Origin: Eustoma russellianum
Lineage: Eukaryota > Streptophyta > Magnoliopsida > Gentianales > Gentianaceae
Assembly (NCBI GenBank): GCA_036186865.1
Contig: AP025053.1
Span: 36,074,460-36,138,459 of the forward strand
Length of the DNA: 64,000 nucleotides
Direction of reading: 5' to 3'
Position 1 is the first letter of the stretch. Each line of letters starts with the position of its first letter. Shown piece after piece: positions 1 to 11,200 of the stretch. Below the pieces are notes generated by a model. That model did not search any database, was not told the DNA's origin, and saw only the letters and a program-made list of their open reading frames with translations. Made by a program: the position numbers and the translations under genes.

Positions 1-994
1 CTTGTTTATGGTACCGAACATTATAGACTTAATCTTTTTTTTTTTGGGGGGGGGGGGGGGGAGGTTGTTGTGAGGGGTATACAATTATCGAACTTTTTGC
101 CATAATTGCTAGGCCAACTTCATAATGGTGAAAGAGAAACTAGTAATAGTTATTAATTAATAATAAAATATACACATGCAAATAAAATTTATATGTTGAC
201 ACAGTGGAATGCGATTAAATAAAAATCCCACCCCATAATGTGAGTCGTTGACTATTTTAAACTTTAACCAAGTGCTACATTTGAAATTATATAACATACA
301 TATAAATATATTACAAAGTTAACCATTTTTAACTCCGTTTTGGATTGAGATAAACAAGAGGAAAGCGAAGGAGGAAATCACACGTAGGGTGAAAAGGTAT
401 GTCTAATATTATTACGTATTGCAACTTGAAATCATTATAGATCTAGAAATAATTAGAATTGCTTGGCAGTGTGGACTGAGTGAATGATATATACGTATAT
501 AGTTAGTGGTAGACGTAGTTCGCATTTACAGTTCTTTTTCTGTGATTTATTCAATAAAAAGATCACATTCTTTCAAAAAAAACTTGAAATCATTATACTT
601 AAGATTTCTCAATAAGTATGACATGTCACATGATTATCGTACTACCTTTGTATTTGATTTCTCATTCGACTTTATTTATTTTAAATTTTCACATCTCAAA
701 TACTTATCTTTGTACAAATTTAGCCAGTATAGAATAAATTAGTACTAACCACCAGCCCCATTTAAATAATGTAATTCAGACGGAGAAGTGATGTCAAAAC
801 TGATGTTGAGTATTGCCGTAAGATAGACTTATAAATAATCAACACATGAGCGAACACAGAGCAATTTTAGGTTAGTGAAAATACAATTCATTTTTAAGTC
901 TAGTAATACAGTAGTATATTCTTATTCTAGACTCGAGTTCGAATTATGTATATATATGTGTGTACACACATACATATATGTGTGTGTGTATATA

Positions 995-1025
<31 letters not shown>

Positions 1026-1329
1026 GAATACCTCTAGATTTGGATGTGGTGTGATTAGAAGCAGTTGTGACACGACGTGTATAGTGGTGAGGATATTTGA
1101 AGAGTTTGGACCAACTTGGATTAATTTTTGCTGGGCGGTTCATGGGCTTTCTTATTTGTTCAATTCTTTTGAATTATTACTCAAACCCAAGAGGGTCTAA
1201 GTTTACTTATTTTTGGGCTTTGATCTCATTTGTATATGTAATGAAGAGAGCAGTTTCTGAAGTCCAGAGTCAAAGCCCATTTGTCGGACTTACACTCCTG
1301 CTGACAGAATTGACCAGCAGTCAGTCTCA

Positions 1330-1407
<78 letters not shown>

Positions 1408-1491
1408 TTGAGTCTTACAAATCCAATTAAAAGGATCAAGATGTTTTTCATAAATACTATCTGAAATTTAATTCTATTGTTTCCAAATCCC
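1..1491. other. AT-rich intergenic DNA with simple repeats
   Basis: I see no supportable gene here. There is a G homopolymer at 46-61, alternating TG/TA and TATG microsatellite at about 946-1025, and a long (AAT)n array at 1329-1407. Open frames in the area come from these simple repeats (one translates as poly-isoleucine) and have no codon-like structure. Confidence 0.6.
1329..1407. repeat. (AAT)n microsatellite
   Basis: About 26 uninterrupted AAT units, read directly. It should be highly length-polymorphic. Confidence 0.95.
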
Positions 1492-1800
1492 TAGGGCTGT
1501 AAACGAGCTGAACGAGCCGAGCATTGTGTTGTTCAAGCTCTGTTCATTTAACTTAGCGAACGAGCCGAGCTTGTTCGTTTATTTAGACGAACATATTTAC
1601 TTGTTCAAGCTTGGTTTTGTTTAACTCAACGAACAACATTAACGAGCCGAACAGCTTAAACGAACGGTGCCACATACCGAGCTCGAACAGAAAAGGGTGT
1701 TCAAGCTCTGTTCATTAACCTTTTATCCAAGCCGAGCTCGAGCTCGAGTCCGAACCAAACGAGCCGAACAACTGAACGGCTTGGTTCATTTACAGCCCTA
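1492..1800. mobile_element. Non-autonomous hAT-type MITE, copy 1 (309 bp)
   Basis: The element begins TAGGGCTGTAAACGAGC and ends with the inverted match TTTACAGCCCTA. It is flanked by a perfect 8-bp target-site duplication, CAAATCCC, at 1484-1491 and 1801-1808. An 8-bp duplication and a TAGGG-type terminus are hallmarks of the hAT superfamily. The interior is built from repeated GAGCCGA and GAGCTCG motifs and has no coding capacity. A second full copy lies at 20587-20892. Confidence 0.9.
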
Positions 1801-1933
1801 CAAATCCCCAGTGAAAAACTAGTGGGATTCCAAATAGAAGATACAAAAAATCAAGAGGCATATATGTATACACTTTAATATGTTTATCTGTGTCATTTTA
1901 AAAATCACATATTGAGGTGGGTAACCGGTATAT

Positions 1934-2293
1934 TAGGGGTGTTAACGAATCGAACCAAACCGAACCGAATATTAGGTTTTTGAATTCGGATTCGTTTAGC
2001 TACAAACCGAACCGAATATTAGGTTTTTGAATTCGGATTCGTTTAGCTAAACGAACTCTTTAGCTCGGTTCGTTTAGCTAAGCGAACTTTAAAATTGGTT
2101 CGAGTTTGGCTCGATAACACTATAACTGTTTAAACGAGCCGAACAGTTCGCAAAATAGTTTGGCTCGTTTTAGTTAACGAACTCAAAATGTTCGAATTCC
2201 GCTCTCTTACGGACAATTATCGAACGAATACAAAATAAACATGAATCAAACTCGAACAGTTTGCGAACTATTCGATTTGTTGAACAGTCCCAA
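1934..2293. mobile_element. Second hAT-type MITE family member (360 bp)
   Basis: The left end is TAGGGGTGTTAACGAATC. The right end, read in reverse complement, is TTGGGACTGTTCAACAAATC, an imperfect terminal inverted repeat. The flanks share an exact 8-bp duplication, CGGTATAT, at 1926-1933 and 2294-2301. The interior contains a roughly 46-bp tandem duplication (about 1955-2048) with the motif CGAACCGAATATTAGG. There is no coding capacity. It differs in sequence from the 1492-1800 family but shares the CGAAC/GAGCC-rich style. Confidence 0.85.
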
Positions 2294-2301
2294 CGGTATA
2301 T

Positions 2302-2647
2302 TAGATATGGATATACACCCATCCTAAAAGTTATGGTTAAATTTATTTATTTTTTTCAAAGTTGTTTCTGTATGCGGTTGTCAAAGCCTTTAAATTAGAG
2401 ATTTTTTTTTTCAATCCTAGTGAATGCAGTTTAGAAAAGGAGGTAGCAAATTGAGGACTCTTTTTCTTTTATTTTTCCCCCGTCTTCACTTCCCTTCACC
2501 TTGGGGCATGGAAGGGTAGAAAAAATCCTTCAAGATTTTGTCAAGCCCAGGAAGAATTTTGGTCTTTTTTTTCCTAAATGTACGTTAGCATGTCCATTGT
2601 GACAAAAAAAAATCTTTTAATTTTTCCGTTTAGGAGTATTGTAAGCA
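2302..2647. other. Intergenic, no feature recognised
   Basis: AT-rich with several T-runs. I see no gene, RNA or element end here. Confidence 0.5.
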
Positions 2648-2869
2648 TCTTCTTTGTATTTTCTGAATTCCTTCACTAACACATTACCACATCATATCTC
2701 TATTATTATGTCATTTATGCAGGTCTATATAGAGCTGAGGGTCTCACTGGAAGCAGACTCTCTATCCCTTGGGACAGAGGTATTGTCTGATAACCACTTA
2801 CCCTCCCCAGACCCTAACAATAGTTTTTGCAGTCGTTGGGATATATTGGGTACGGATGATGATGATGAT
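2648..2869 (+). mobile_element. 5'-truncated RTE-type LINE 3' end
   Basis: This segment is closely similar to the 3' end of the longer RTE relic (about 18899-19120). Both contain the block around GGTCTCACTGGAAGCAGACT, the phrase CAGACCCTAAC, the string GTCGTTGGGATATA, and a terminal (GAT)n run. Only the last 220 bp or so is present, as expected from severe 5' truncation during target-primed reverse transcription. Confidence 0.75.
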
Positions 2870-3410
2870 TGGTCGACCACCATGCTGATTGTTGATCCTA
2901 AATCACAAGAGAATCAGTCAGATCCTGAACCAAAATCAGTCTAGATGGAATAGCATGGTTTTCGTCCATCTTAGATGGCAAGATATGCGTCTTATTAATC
3001 AAGATGAGTAAGAATAATAATCACCCCCGTCCTAAAATATAATTTCACTTTGGATTAGTGCTTGTGTACATACGGGCATTGGATAAGCTACAGGAGATAC
3101 ACGTGTGACATTTATTTTAGAAAAACAATCTACTCTCATTCTTTTCATTTTTTAAGGAACACTAAGTTAAGATACTCTTAGCTAACTCTCATGGTTGATT
3201 TTTTTTTTTTGGCAAAATGCAAATTTTTATATTAATACCCAAAATATCAAAACATCCACATGATGTAACCCATACAAAAACCCCAACACAACAAAAAGCC
3301 TAACCTATTGAGACTGACTCAATGGAAGGAATGCATTCTCTCCCAACCCTTCTCCTAGCTGGAGTAATTCCACGTACGGAAAGGAAAGGGGAAAACGTTT
3401 GCGCTGGCAC
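2870..3410. other. Intergenic, possible reversed LINE tail
   Basis: Mostly featureless. A T-run at about 3199-3210 followed by a GCAAAATGC-type sequence resembles the 3' end of an L1-type LINE in reverse orientation, but no coding remnant supports this. Confidence 0.3.
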
Positions 3411-3545
3411 ATAAGATAGCATAGGTAAATCGGTCTCTATCTTTTGGGATAGAGGTATTGTTTGTCTGCCATTCATCTTTTCCATACTCTAAAGATAGCT
3501 TTTTGTTGTTGTTGGGATATATATACTGGATATGATTGATTGATA
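3411..3545 (+). mobile_element. Diverged RTE LINE tail fragment
   Basis: It contains GGGATAGAGGTATTGTTTGT, a CTAAAGATAGC block, and TTGTTGTTGTTGGGATATA followed by GATTGATTGAT. This is the same 3'-end architecture as 2648-2869 and 18899-19120, with a different terminal microsatellite. No coding part remains. Confidence 0.55.
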
Positions 3546-4369
3546 CATACAAAGTTACAATCATTTTTAGATTTTCTCTTGTTTTCCCGAATCTGGCAGT
3601 GTGATGACTAATGGTTAATTGTCGTTGCTGCAACTTTATGTTGGTTATACTTCTTTTTTTTCTTCTTCATTTGTTACAAAAGGGGGGAATTGTCTCCAGA
3701 CAAAGAATAATTACCAGCGTGAGTTATATCAGTTTTTGTGTCAAATCCTTCGGCTTTATCCGGTGATACACGATTAGTTGTTCGTATAATAAATTGACAA
3801 GCGATCAAAACCAACTATCCGTTACCCAATTAAGTACCTTTAGAAGAAATATTACTCTCTTTTGTGCATTGAATTGAGTACACTAGCCAGCAATATATAC
3901 TAGTTCAAGTCTTATATATGTTTTTGTGGATGCGAAATGAGTAAAACCCCTTGTCGAAAGGAAACCTGAGTAGGTTACTTCTGTCTTCGACCAAAAGCTA
4001 TATGATGGTCGTTCATTGGTCAATGATAATTTTAAACTAAATAATAAATGTCATCTGCATGGAATCTCATGTTTAAAATAGAAGGTCAAGTTTCAAATGT
4101 ATTATGAAAAGGGTAAAAGGCTTTGAATCTCACTTTATACGTCTAGTCTAGTTATAAATGCACATGGTTGGCGGCTTTAAAGAAAACAAGAAGCAAACAA
4201 AGAAAACACGTGGTGGCCTTATCGATAACATTAATGATTATTTGTTGATGATTGAAAGTTGAAACCTTAGCATTGAACGATTTGATCCATTAGGTCTCAT
4301 AAAAAGTCAAATTCTATTATTTGTTCTAATAAAAAAACGTTCTACTGCACTATGCTCCAGTATTTACAT
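3546..4369. other. Intergenic, nothing recognised
   Basis: AT-rich DNA without a supportable frame, RNA gene or repeat terminus. Confidence 0.5.
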
Positions 4370-4612
4370 ATGGTTCAGAGAAAGACTGGATCGTTTCGGT
4401 ATCTAATATACGCGGCTTTACCCTACACTTTGTGCAATAGGCTGTTTTTCGCGGCTCGAACCCGCGTTCAGAGAAGAGCCAAATCGGTTCGCAATCTGAT
4501 ATACGCAACTTTAATCAGCACTTTGTGCGATAGGCTGTTTCTGCTGCACGAACCCGTAATCTCAAAGTCATAAAGCAGCAACCTTATCAATTGCTACAAG
4601 GCCCGCCTTCTT
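4370..4612 (-). mobile_element. Au-type SINE, partly duplicated, reverse orientation
   Basis: Two successive blocks start TTCAGAGAA (about 4375 and 4469). Each contains the reversed Au-SINE core: TATACGC, GGCTTTACC-like, CACTTTGTGC and GAACCCG, the reverse of a pol III B box GGTTCG. The same core occurs at 55880-56045 (-) and 32440-32640 (+). The doubled core looks like a tandem duplication or one SINE inserted in another. Confidence 0.65.
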
Positions 4613-4670
4613 TTGTTTAATAAAGAAAATCATTTTTATCGCATTTTTAAAAGTAAACATACATATATCA

Positions 4671-6752
4671 CACACAGTTTTATCCAAATCGTAGTGTGAC
4701 ATGCAGCATAGTTTTGACAAAACATTGGTGTACCGATTTAATTTTTGGCACACCAAGGTTGCCTATAAACCCCCCCCCCCCCCCCATTTTTCACTTCAAC
4801 TTTTTATATTTCTAAAAACACAACGGATTTTCTACCCAAATCTACCCAAAACATCAAACACACCGAATATTGGTCCAATCTTTTATCTCTATTGTGAATT
4901 ATTTATTTATTGTAATTTACGCATGTATAAATGTTTTAATTATTGTTATTTACTTGTTTGGATCACACAAACGTGTATAAGTATTTAATATTCTTATTTA
5001 CTTGCTTCGAGTGTATCAACGTGTAATTTGTTTAATTTGTATTAATTATTTAATTTTATATAATGCATTTATTTTCATATTTTCATGTTGATTGCGTTGT
5101 ATTTGCTTTTAATATATTATTACATATTTAGATTTAGTTATGGTGTCCTTTGCTAGTGATAGTGATGTTGTTGAGGGTTTGAAATTGGAGATAGAAGATT
5201 TATTGACGCTCCACTGTGAGCATAAGACCTTCCATCTTAGAAGTAGGAATAGGTAGAGCACGGTGGATGCACTGAAGACAATAAATAACCTTTTACGTGG
5301 ACCCGATCATCCCTGATAGTTGCAGGGCTTACATAGAGCATGTGGGACTATGGGAGCGTTATGGTGTAGTAAGGTTAAAATAGATCATGGTTTGATCACT
5401 GCATTCATAGAGAAGTGGACACAGAAGACCCATTCCTTGTACCTACCTTTAGCGAGGCCACAATTACATTATAGGGTGTGGCCATCATGTTTGGGTCTTC
5501 GCATCGATGGTGAGTCGCTTATTGGCCGGGAGCCCTTGTATACTGCAGCATAGTGGCACCAGCTGTGTAAGAGTTGATTGGATGGAATTCTGACCTTCTG
5601 AATTCAAGGTCGCATGTATCCCCTATGCTCATGAATTGGACATAAAAATTCACGAAAAGAAGAGGATCAGCCTATGTGTGTCTCCCTTGTGCCAGTAACT
5701 TTCCTTTTATCAACAGAAGTGAAGTGAACGACACATTTAAATCATTTATGACTTTTTTTCATGTTTTCCTAGGAGGTCTAGAGAAAGCTAAATAGCTACG
5801 AGTAGAAACGAAAGGGTAGTCAAGTCAATAGCAGTCATAGCAAAAGAAGGTCATTCGATATACATTAGGCAAACATGCATCGCAGAAGAAGTTCATAGAG
5901 TGGTTAACTGATAGCATGCTACTTGAAGACCCATCCGATGAGCAAATTCAGCAGAGGTCTAGGACGTACATCCTTTTTCCTTCTGACGGGGTTGTTATGT
6001 GATAAAAATACTCATTTATGTTAGTAGTCTACCTATACATACTTTCATACTTTCTCAGTGCACGTATATATTCCTAGGATAGTGTCATCCTTGCGTCATT
6101 TTATCAGAATCTACAAGGACATCGTTGCAAAGATGAAGGGTCATTATATTACATGACCTATACACCTGCTGTAGTTCTGGATATGAGAGCGGTTTGCTAT
6201 CTATCGTCCTCGACGCATAAGGAAGCAGCTTGCAACGATGCCTGATGCGTCCCGTGCAGGCTAATGACTTAGTGAGTGCACCTTCCATGAGGTCCTGACA
6301 TACGATGACTACTGCACATGATCAGCTGGATCGTCTAGCGGAGGAAGATTTTCTATGAGTGCCTTACAATCCTAATGTGCTCGTGAGCTTACCATGCATG
6401 TCCACCCAAGATGCTCATCTGTGGACTGCTTAGGTGCTAATGTTACCGTGGCGCGTTGTTGAGCATTACCTCCCCCACAGAGTGATGAGACAGAATATGT
6501 TGATGTAGGAGGTGCCGCCCAGGAACATTGACACGGGAGTCGCGTTGCATCAGATAACAAACGTCGACTATGCAAAGACTCACGTCATATTCATACAACA
6601 ATGGTGTTTGATTTCTGAGAAAATACTTTTCAGAAAAAATGGTTGGCACATAATGACTTTGTCAAAATCGTGGTGTGTCCAAAAGTCAAATTTGCACACT
6701 ATGGTTTTGTTAAAATAGTGATGCATGCCACGCGATGGTTTTGAAAAAACCA
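4671..6752 (+). mobile_element. Long-TIR element carrying a plant-mobile-domain relic
   Basis: About 90 bp at 4671-4771 and about 85 bp at 6666-6752 are inverted repeats of each other. Read in reverse complement, the left arm carries GGTGTGCC, GTTTTGTCAAAA and GCATGTCACAC. The right arm carries GGTGTGTCC, GTTTTGTTAAAA and GCATGCCACGC in the same order. Between them lies a decayed plant mobile domain gene. Long terminal inverted repeats around such a gene fit a Mutator-like element. A CATATAT string lies just outside both arms, but it is too AT-rich to call a target duplication. No transposase is visible, so the superfamily assignment is inference. Confidence 0.6.
5140..6610 (+). pseudogene. 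Decayed plant mobile domain (PMD, MAIN-like) gene
   Basis: Fragments in shifting frames follow the order of the plant mobile domain (aminotransferase-like, MAIN/MAIL1 family). Near 5400-5525 is an F-I-E-K-W-x-x-K-T-H-S stretch followed by L-G-L-R-I-D-G-E-S-L-I-G. Near 5890-6005 is W-L-T-D then Y-I-L-F-L-L. Near 6170-6215 is F-W-I-x-E-R-F-A. Near 6440-6510 is W-R-V-V-E-H-Y-L-P-H-R-V-M-R-Q. All are signature landmarks of the domain. Several stop codons and frameshifts separate them, so it is not translatable. In plants these domains occur both in host genes acting in silencing and development and inside transposons. The flanking inverted repeats here favour a transposon origin. Confidence 0.65.
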
Positions 6753-6991
6753 TATATAATAGATATAGGTTCAACTCCAAAACTCCTGATAAAAATATGT
6801 TTTCTTATTAAACCTACAATAAATTTTGTTTTCCCCCCCTCCTCGTAGGGTCTTGTATCATATGATTGGCATCATGTTAGCCTAGGACACCTAATAAGTG
6901 CCATGCTACACTAATTTATTGTACCCTCAATTCCCAAAAAGAGCCTCAAGTCAATGCTAACCTCTCGAAGTCCATTGTCACTCTCATGCCC

Positions 6992-7169
6992 GGAACGAGA
7001 TCCTCTAACCCCCTCCCTCTCACCTCCTTTGGGACCGTCTGCCACGTGGCACACGGGGGGTGGTGAGGCTAGGTGCGGATGACTCTCATCCAGTTTCACC
7101 ACTCCTTATGTACCACGTGTCAAAGAGTCATTCAATACCCCTTAAAGGGGGGTCAGGAGATCCAGATCC
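6992..7169. mobile_element. Foldback MULE-type MITE, copy A (178 bp)
   Basis: The termini GGAACGAGATCCTC and (reverse complement) GGATCTGGATCTCC are related inverted repeats. The flanks carry an exact 9-bp duplication, CTCATGCCC, at 6983-6991 and 7170-7178. A 9-bp duplication is typical of Mutator-like elements. The centre is palindromic. Two G-box cores CACGTG lie at 7043-7048 and 7114-7119, the first in the perfect palindrome GCCACGTGGC. Copies B (47448-47631) and C (57206-57386) share this structure. Confidence 0.85.
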
Positions 7170-7178
7170 CTCATGCCC

Positions 7179-8244
7179 ATCGTTCTCCAATGTCTCCATT
7201 CTACAAATTTTAGGCCAACAGTTATTTCTATCACAAAAAAAAAACAAATTACAACGTAATATGGGATACAATGTTTTTACCGTCGAATAAAAAGACATTT
7301 CCCTTTTGCAAGGCAGATAAAATCTTATAGGCTGTTTTACAGTTTTATATGTACAAAATAAGAGAATATATGAAATTAACAAAATTCTAACACAACCATA
7401 ACATACGAAAGTCGCCTTTACCGGACAATTTCCCAATGTGATATCCTAAACTAATGTTACACGTTTTTTTTTCTTACAATAGGAACAATGCTACACTCTT
7501 ACATGCCTTATAGTTACAAATCTAAAGTTCTAAGCTACTGATAAATGTAATTTTTTTAATTATAAAATATACATATTTATCATTTTTATATTCATCTAAT
7601 CATTTATTTTTTAGATCAAACAAAAAAAAACTGTGGTTCAAAAACTGATATGTATTTATAATTAATTTAATATAAATTGTTTCTATTAATTTGTATTATG
7701 GTCGTTGTTTTACGCTGGGATAGTCTTGTTGTAGGCCCTGCACTAATTAATTTGATTGGTGTCCTTCTGTATATCTATTTGTGCTTTTATTCTTTGGGAC
7801 CTGACCACCTAAAATAAAGAAGGTCCAGTTTGTTGTGTTTGCTGCCAAAAACAGAGAAACAAAAGCAGGCTGCTACCTTTATTTCTCGTTTCTTCCTGTA
7901 CACTGTATAATTGGTGGTTTTCTTTTGTACTGGGGCAAGGCTTTTCAAGAAAAAAAGGGACCCTTTTGGTTTTTTGAGAGAATGATTCAGATCTGTAAAG
8001 TAAATGGTGAACCCTTTACGCACAGTGTTCGAAATCATTGTTAGTAGCAAGAGTAGAAGATTCAGGTTTGACTTCTTTCAAGAATAAAGGGTAAAGAAGG
8101 TAAAGGAAAGTGATAAGAAGAAGAAGAAGCAAGAAAGCTGGTTTCTTGATTCTTTTTCAGTTCTTGGAAGATTTTTAGAAGCTTCTGAGGTTCTTGAAAG
8201 GTTTTCTGTTTCAGTTTGGAAGTAGTTTGTGAGAAGAAAGGAAA
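7179..8244 (+). other. Upstream region and 5' leader of the MAP65-like gene
   Basis: No gene is visible. The last few hundred bases (about 7840-8244) are less AT-rich and include a purine-rich AAGAAGAAGAAG stretch near 8119-8130, consistent with a 5' untranslated leader. The transcription start cannot be placed from sequence alone. Confidence 0.4.
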
Positions 8245-11200
8245 ATGTTAGCATTTGGAAGTCCTCGTGGTAGCTTGCTTGCAGGGAGTGGTTCTTGTTG
8301 CGGTGCTTTACTCCTTGAACTTGAGGTATGCAAGTCTTTATTTTTTTTATTCCTATTTATTTGTTTGTTTTTCTTTGAGGAGAAAATTGAGCTTCTTGAG
8401 GATTTGCATAGGTGGAAAATGACATGTTGACTTGAACTTGTGTTGATCTTTTCCTGAGGTACTGTATATTCTTAGGGGATATTATTATCTTGCTGCTAGT
8501 GTCGTCCTTTTGAAAAGAGGTTTCTTTAAATAAAAAAAAGAAAGAAAGAAAGAAAGAAGAAAAGTGGATTCTTGCATGCCTGCGGTTTCATATTGTTATC
8601 ATTGTTATTATCATTAGTTTCTTCTCTTTATTTTTGGCTAGTTCTTGAGTTATGGTTCTAGCCTAACAAAACCTTTGTTATTTTCTGAAGAATTTTTTCT
8701 TTAATCAACTATTCATTTTCCTCAAGAAATTTGTTTATCATTGTTTGCTCTTTAATTTTGGGCGTTTTGAATTGGGAGATAATTGCCATCTTGATCAACT
8801 TCTGAAGTAAATTAGATGGAAAAGATCTAACCTGGCCTCGTATTCCATTGATTGGTATTTTATTTCCGTTGTTTGACCTTTTCTATTTGTCATTTAAAAT
8901 TGATTCTTTTTAGAATGTGTTTGCACTTATGATGCTTATGTTGCATGTAGTGAGTTTCTTTTTCTCCCTCCTTGTTAGTAGCATTACTGATGAATCCTAC
9001 GCTCAAACAGCATAAGATAAGTATGTGAGTTTTTCCGGAGAATAGTTTTAGTGATGAGAAATGGATTTTCAAACATATGAACTGCTCTGAATTCACCCCC
9101 TTCTTTGTGACTTCAACTTTATTTGGCCTTCTTTTGGAGTGAGTTGGTGATTTTCTTTTTTACCTTCTGTTGTTGCTCTGTGTTCTATTGGTTGAGCAGC
9201 AAATATGGGCAGATATTGGTGAGAGTAAAGCTGAGAAGGACAGGATGCTGGAAGAGCTGGAGAGGGAGTGCTTACTAGTTTATCGAAGAAAAGTCGATGA
9301 GGCTGCTAACGCCAAAGTGCATCTCCACCAGTCTCTTGTTGCCAAAGAAGCAGAGCTTGCCACACTAATGGCTTCCCTTGGAGAACTGAATGTCAACTCA
9401 CCTGTAAGAAACTCTGTTTGAAAATTAAAGGTCACTATTTGCTTAAATTTGTTCTCCTAGTTAGCTTCTTGGATTTTTAGTGGATTTTTTTTTTTGTATT
9501 GGAAGAATATTTGATTAGTCGACCTACATAGTGAGAAAAGGCTTGAGTTTTGTTGTATTGAAAGAATATTTGATTAGTATTGCCAACTCTGCTACCATGT
9601 TTAAGCACTTGGTACAGTATTATTGTGGTTCAAATAGTGAAGCTACTATGCATTTAATTTTTGATCTGGAAATTAGTAGTGTACGGTGTTCTCCGATTGA
9701 ACTGTTTTGGAACTTACAGTCAGGTAAAAAGCCGTCATCTTTGAAAGAGCAACTTGCTTATATCACACCTTTGGTGGACGATCTGAAAGCAAAGAAAGAT
9801 GAGCGCGTGAAGCAATTTGCAGACATAAAGGGACAAATTGAGAAGATTCAAATTGAGATTTCAGGATATGGTCATCTTAGTAATGCAATTAGCTCGTTGA
9901 ATCTTGACGGTCAGGACTTGTCTGTGAGGAAGCTCTCTGAATACAAAACTCATCTTCATAGCCTCCAGAGAGAGAAGGTGTAAACTTTTAGCCCATTTCT
10001 GTCTTTTTCCCCTTTACACTGTTTATCCCAATAATTAATGGGTGTGAAACGAAGTCTGGGCCTGTGTTATTGTATTAACCCCCCATTCAACTTGAAGTTT
10101 CTCAGCAATTGGTTATCATAGCATTATTCTGCTGTACTATAGCATAAAGTATTCTTTTGAAATATTAGGTAAATAAGGTAGAAATGTGTTTAGTAATATA
10201 TTTAGATACTTTTAATAGCACCACTGTCCTTCCTTCCAATTGAATTTACCTGATGGATGGAGTATTGCATGTCACATAATTCGCAAGCATTGCTTTTTTC
10301 CCTCATGCAGTTAGACTCGTCCCCAGAAAAATGCCCACCAGATTGTGTTCTTGTCACTACTAATATTGGGATGTAACTGTATATATTTATTTCTTTTTGC
10401 CTAGAGTTAGTAAATGGTATTCACTTCGCAAGCAATGCAATCTTCTCGCATGCAGATATAGATTAACACAGGGATCTGTTGTTAACCTGGCCTGTTTTCT
10501 TTTTCCCCTTTTTCGCAGTCGGAACGGTGTAGCAGGGTATTGGAGCATGTCAATGAGGTCCACTCATTGTGCGCTGTACTTGACTTGGATTTTGGCGAAA
10601 CCATAGGTGGAATCCACCCAAGCTTGAATGCTTCTGGCCATGAGAAGTCCACCAACATCTGTGATGCCACAATAAAAAGTCTAGAACAAGCCATCCTTCA
10701 GTTAAAAACGGAGAGAAAAATTCGGCTTCAGAAGGTACCATCAATTCTTAAAAACTTGTGTACTGAATTTTCTTGATCTCTATTTTAATCTCTGGTAGTA
10801 TTACAGTTGAAAGATGTGTCTGCATCCCTTTTCGAACTCTGGAACTTGATGGACACTTCCAATGAAGAGAGGTATAATTTCTCTAGGATTAATTCTATCC
10901 TTGTTTCAGCAGAATCAGAGATTATGGATCCTGGTGCTCTTTCAATGGTGATAATTGAACAGGTTGGAAGGAGCTCAAATTTCATTTTCACTCTTTCAAC
11001 ACACTGTTGTTATGTGATTCCGTGACAATATTATTATATCCCTGATAGATATCTGCTGAAGTCAAACGGCTCACTAAACTGAAATCGAGTAGGATGAAAG
11101 AATTAGTGATGATAAGGAGACTAGAATTAGAGGATATTTGCTGTAAAGCCCACATTCAGCCTGATCCAAGCACTGCGACTGAAAAAGCTAGTGCCATGAT

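Noticed and set aside
1097..1411. 104-codon open frame
   Set aside because: It ends in poly-Ile from the (AAT)n array, and the rest has no recognisable domain.
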